Source: Actinoplanes liguriensis
Lineage (GTDB): Bacteria > Actinomycetota > Actinomycetes > Mycobacteriales > Micromonosporaceae
Length of the DNA stretch: 5,316 nt
Assembly (NCBI GenBank): GCA_000715855.1
Contig: KL571206.1
Span: 22,574 to 27,889 of the forward strand
Reading direction: 5' to 3'
Each line of letters opens with the position of its first letter. The first letter of the stretch is position 1. Below, piece by piece: positions 5,284 through 5,316 of this stretch. The notes beneath the pieces are model-generated. The model searched no databases, was not told where the DNA came from, and was given only the letters and a program-made list of their open reading frames with translations. The position numbers were made by a program, and so were the translations under genes.

Positions 5284-5316
5284 CAGTGCACCGCCGCCTC
5301 AGCACGGGCCGCCAGC
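5283..5316 (-). CDS. rpsE: 30S ribosomal protein S5 (C-terminal end only)
   Basis: Only the last ten codons and the TGA stop (5285-5283) are inside the window, encoding [10 protein letters not shown]. The Ala/Glu-rich end resembles the tails of actinobacterial S5 proteins. The position directly before rpmD with a TGATG overlap is where rpsE lies in the spc operon. Identity rests mainly on gene order, since the conserved S5 domains are outside the window. Confidence 0.75.
   Translation of the reverse strand, partial: LAARAEAAVH

Noticed and set aside
1..5316. CRISPR, tRNA, rRNA, integrase, toxin-antitoxin or defence genes
   Set aside because: No direct-repeat array, cloverleaf, recombinase or accessory gene was seen. 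Apart from the adapter, the window is a continuous core housekeeping operon.

Overview
This is a short, GC-rich stretch of a conserved actinobacterial ribosomal-protein and translocase locus, the distal spc operon running into the start of the alpha operon. Every gene lies on the minus strand, so transcription runs from high to low coordinates: rpsE (3' end only) - rpmD - rplO - secY - adk - map - a DUF1707 membrane protein gene - infA - rpmJ - rpsM (truncated at the window edge). The GC bias, the gene order, GTG and TTG starts and the DUF1707 gene indicate a filamentous actinomycete. The protein sequences look most like Micromonosporales (Actinoplanes/Micromonospora-like), but that rank is an impression, not a computed placement.

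The first 18 bases are not genomic. They match 18 of the 19 bases of the Nextera/Tn5 mosaic-end adapter, so the left edge is a contig end with untrimmed library adapter, and rpsM is cut there artificially.

Right part (5316-4606): rpsE, rpmD and rplO are joined by one-base stop/start overlaps (TGATG, TAATG), as expected for translationally coupled subunits. A perfect 11-bp GC-rich hairpin just after rplO is a likely terminator. The 231-bp gap before secY also holds two promoter-like pairs, which would make secY and its followers a separately promoted unit.

Middle (4420-1517): secY, adk and map follow each other. secY is best started at a TTG with a strong ribosome binding site. Adenylate kinase has the long, zinc-cysteine LID form. 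adk and map are separated by one base.

Left part (1469-19): a small two-helix DUF1707 membrane protein gene sits between map and infA. It is followed by a hairpin and then by a promoter-like site and a leader of about 137 nt for infA. That leader contains a 9-nt segment exactly complementary to the infA Shine-Dalgarno/start region, with a competing local hairpin, so it could act as a translational switch (inference). rpmJ and rpsM follow, with two tandem hairpins between them.

Together the genes supply ribosomal proteins of both subunits (S5, L30, L15, L36, S13), initiation factor IF-1, the SecY channel, N-terminal methionine removal and adenylate balance. No new multi-gene system is visible. 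The items most worth a second look are the infA leader, the DUF1707 gene inside this operon, and the leader-like region before rpsM.
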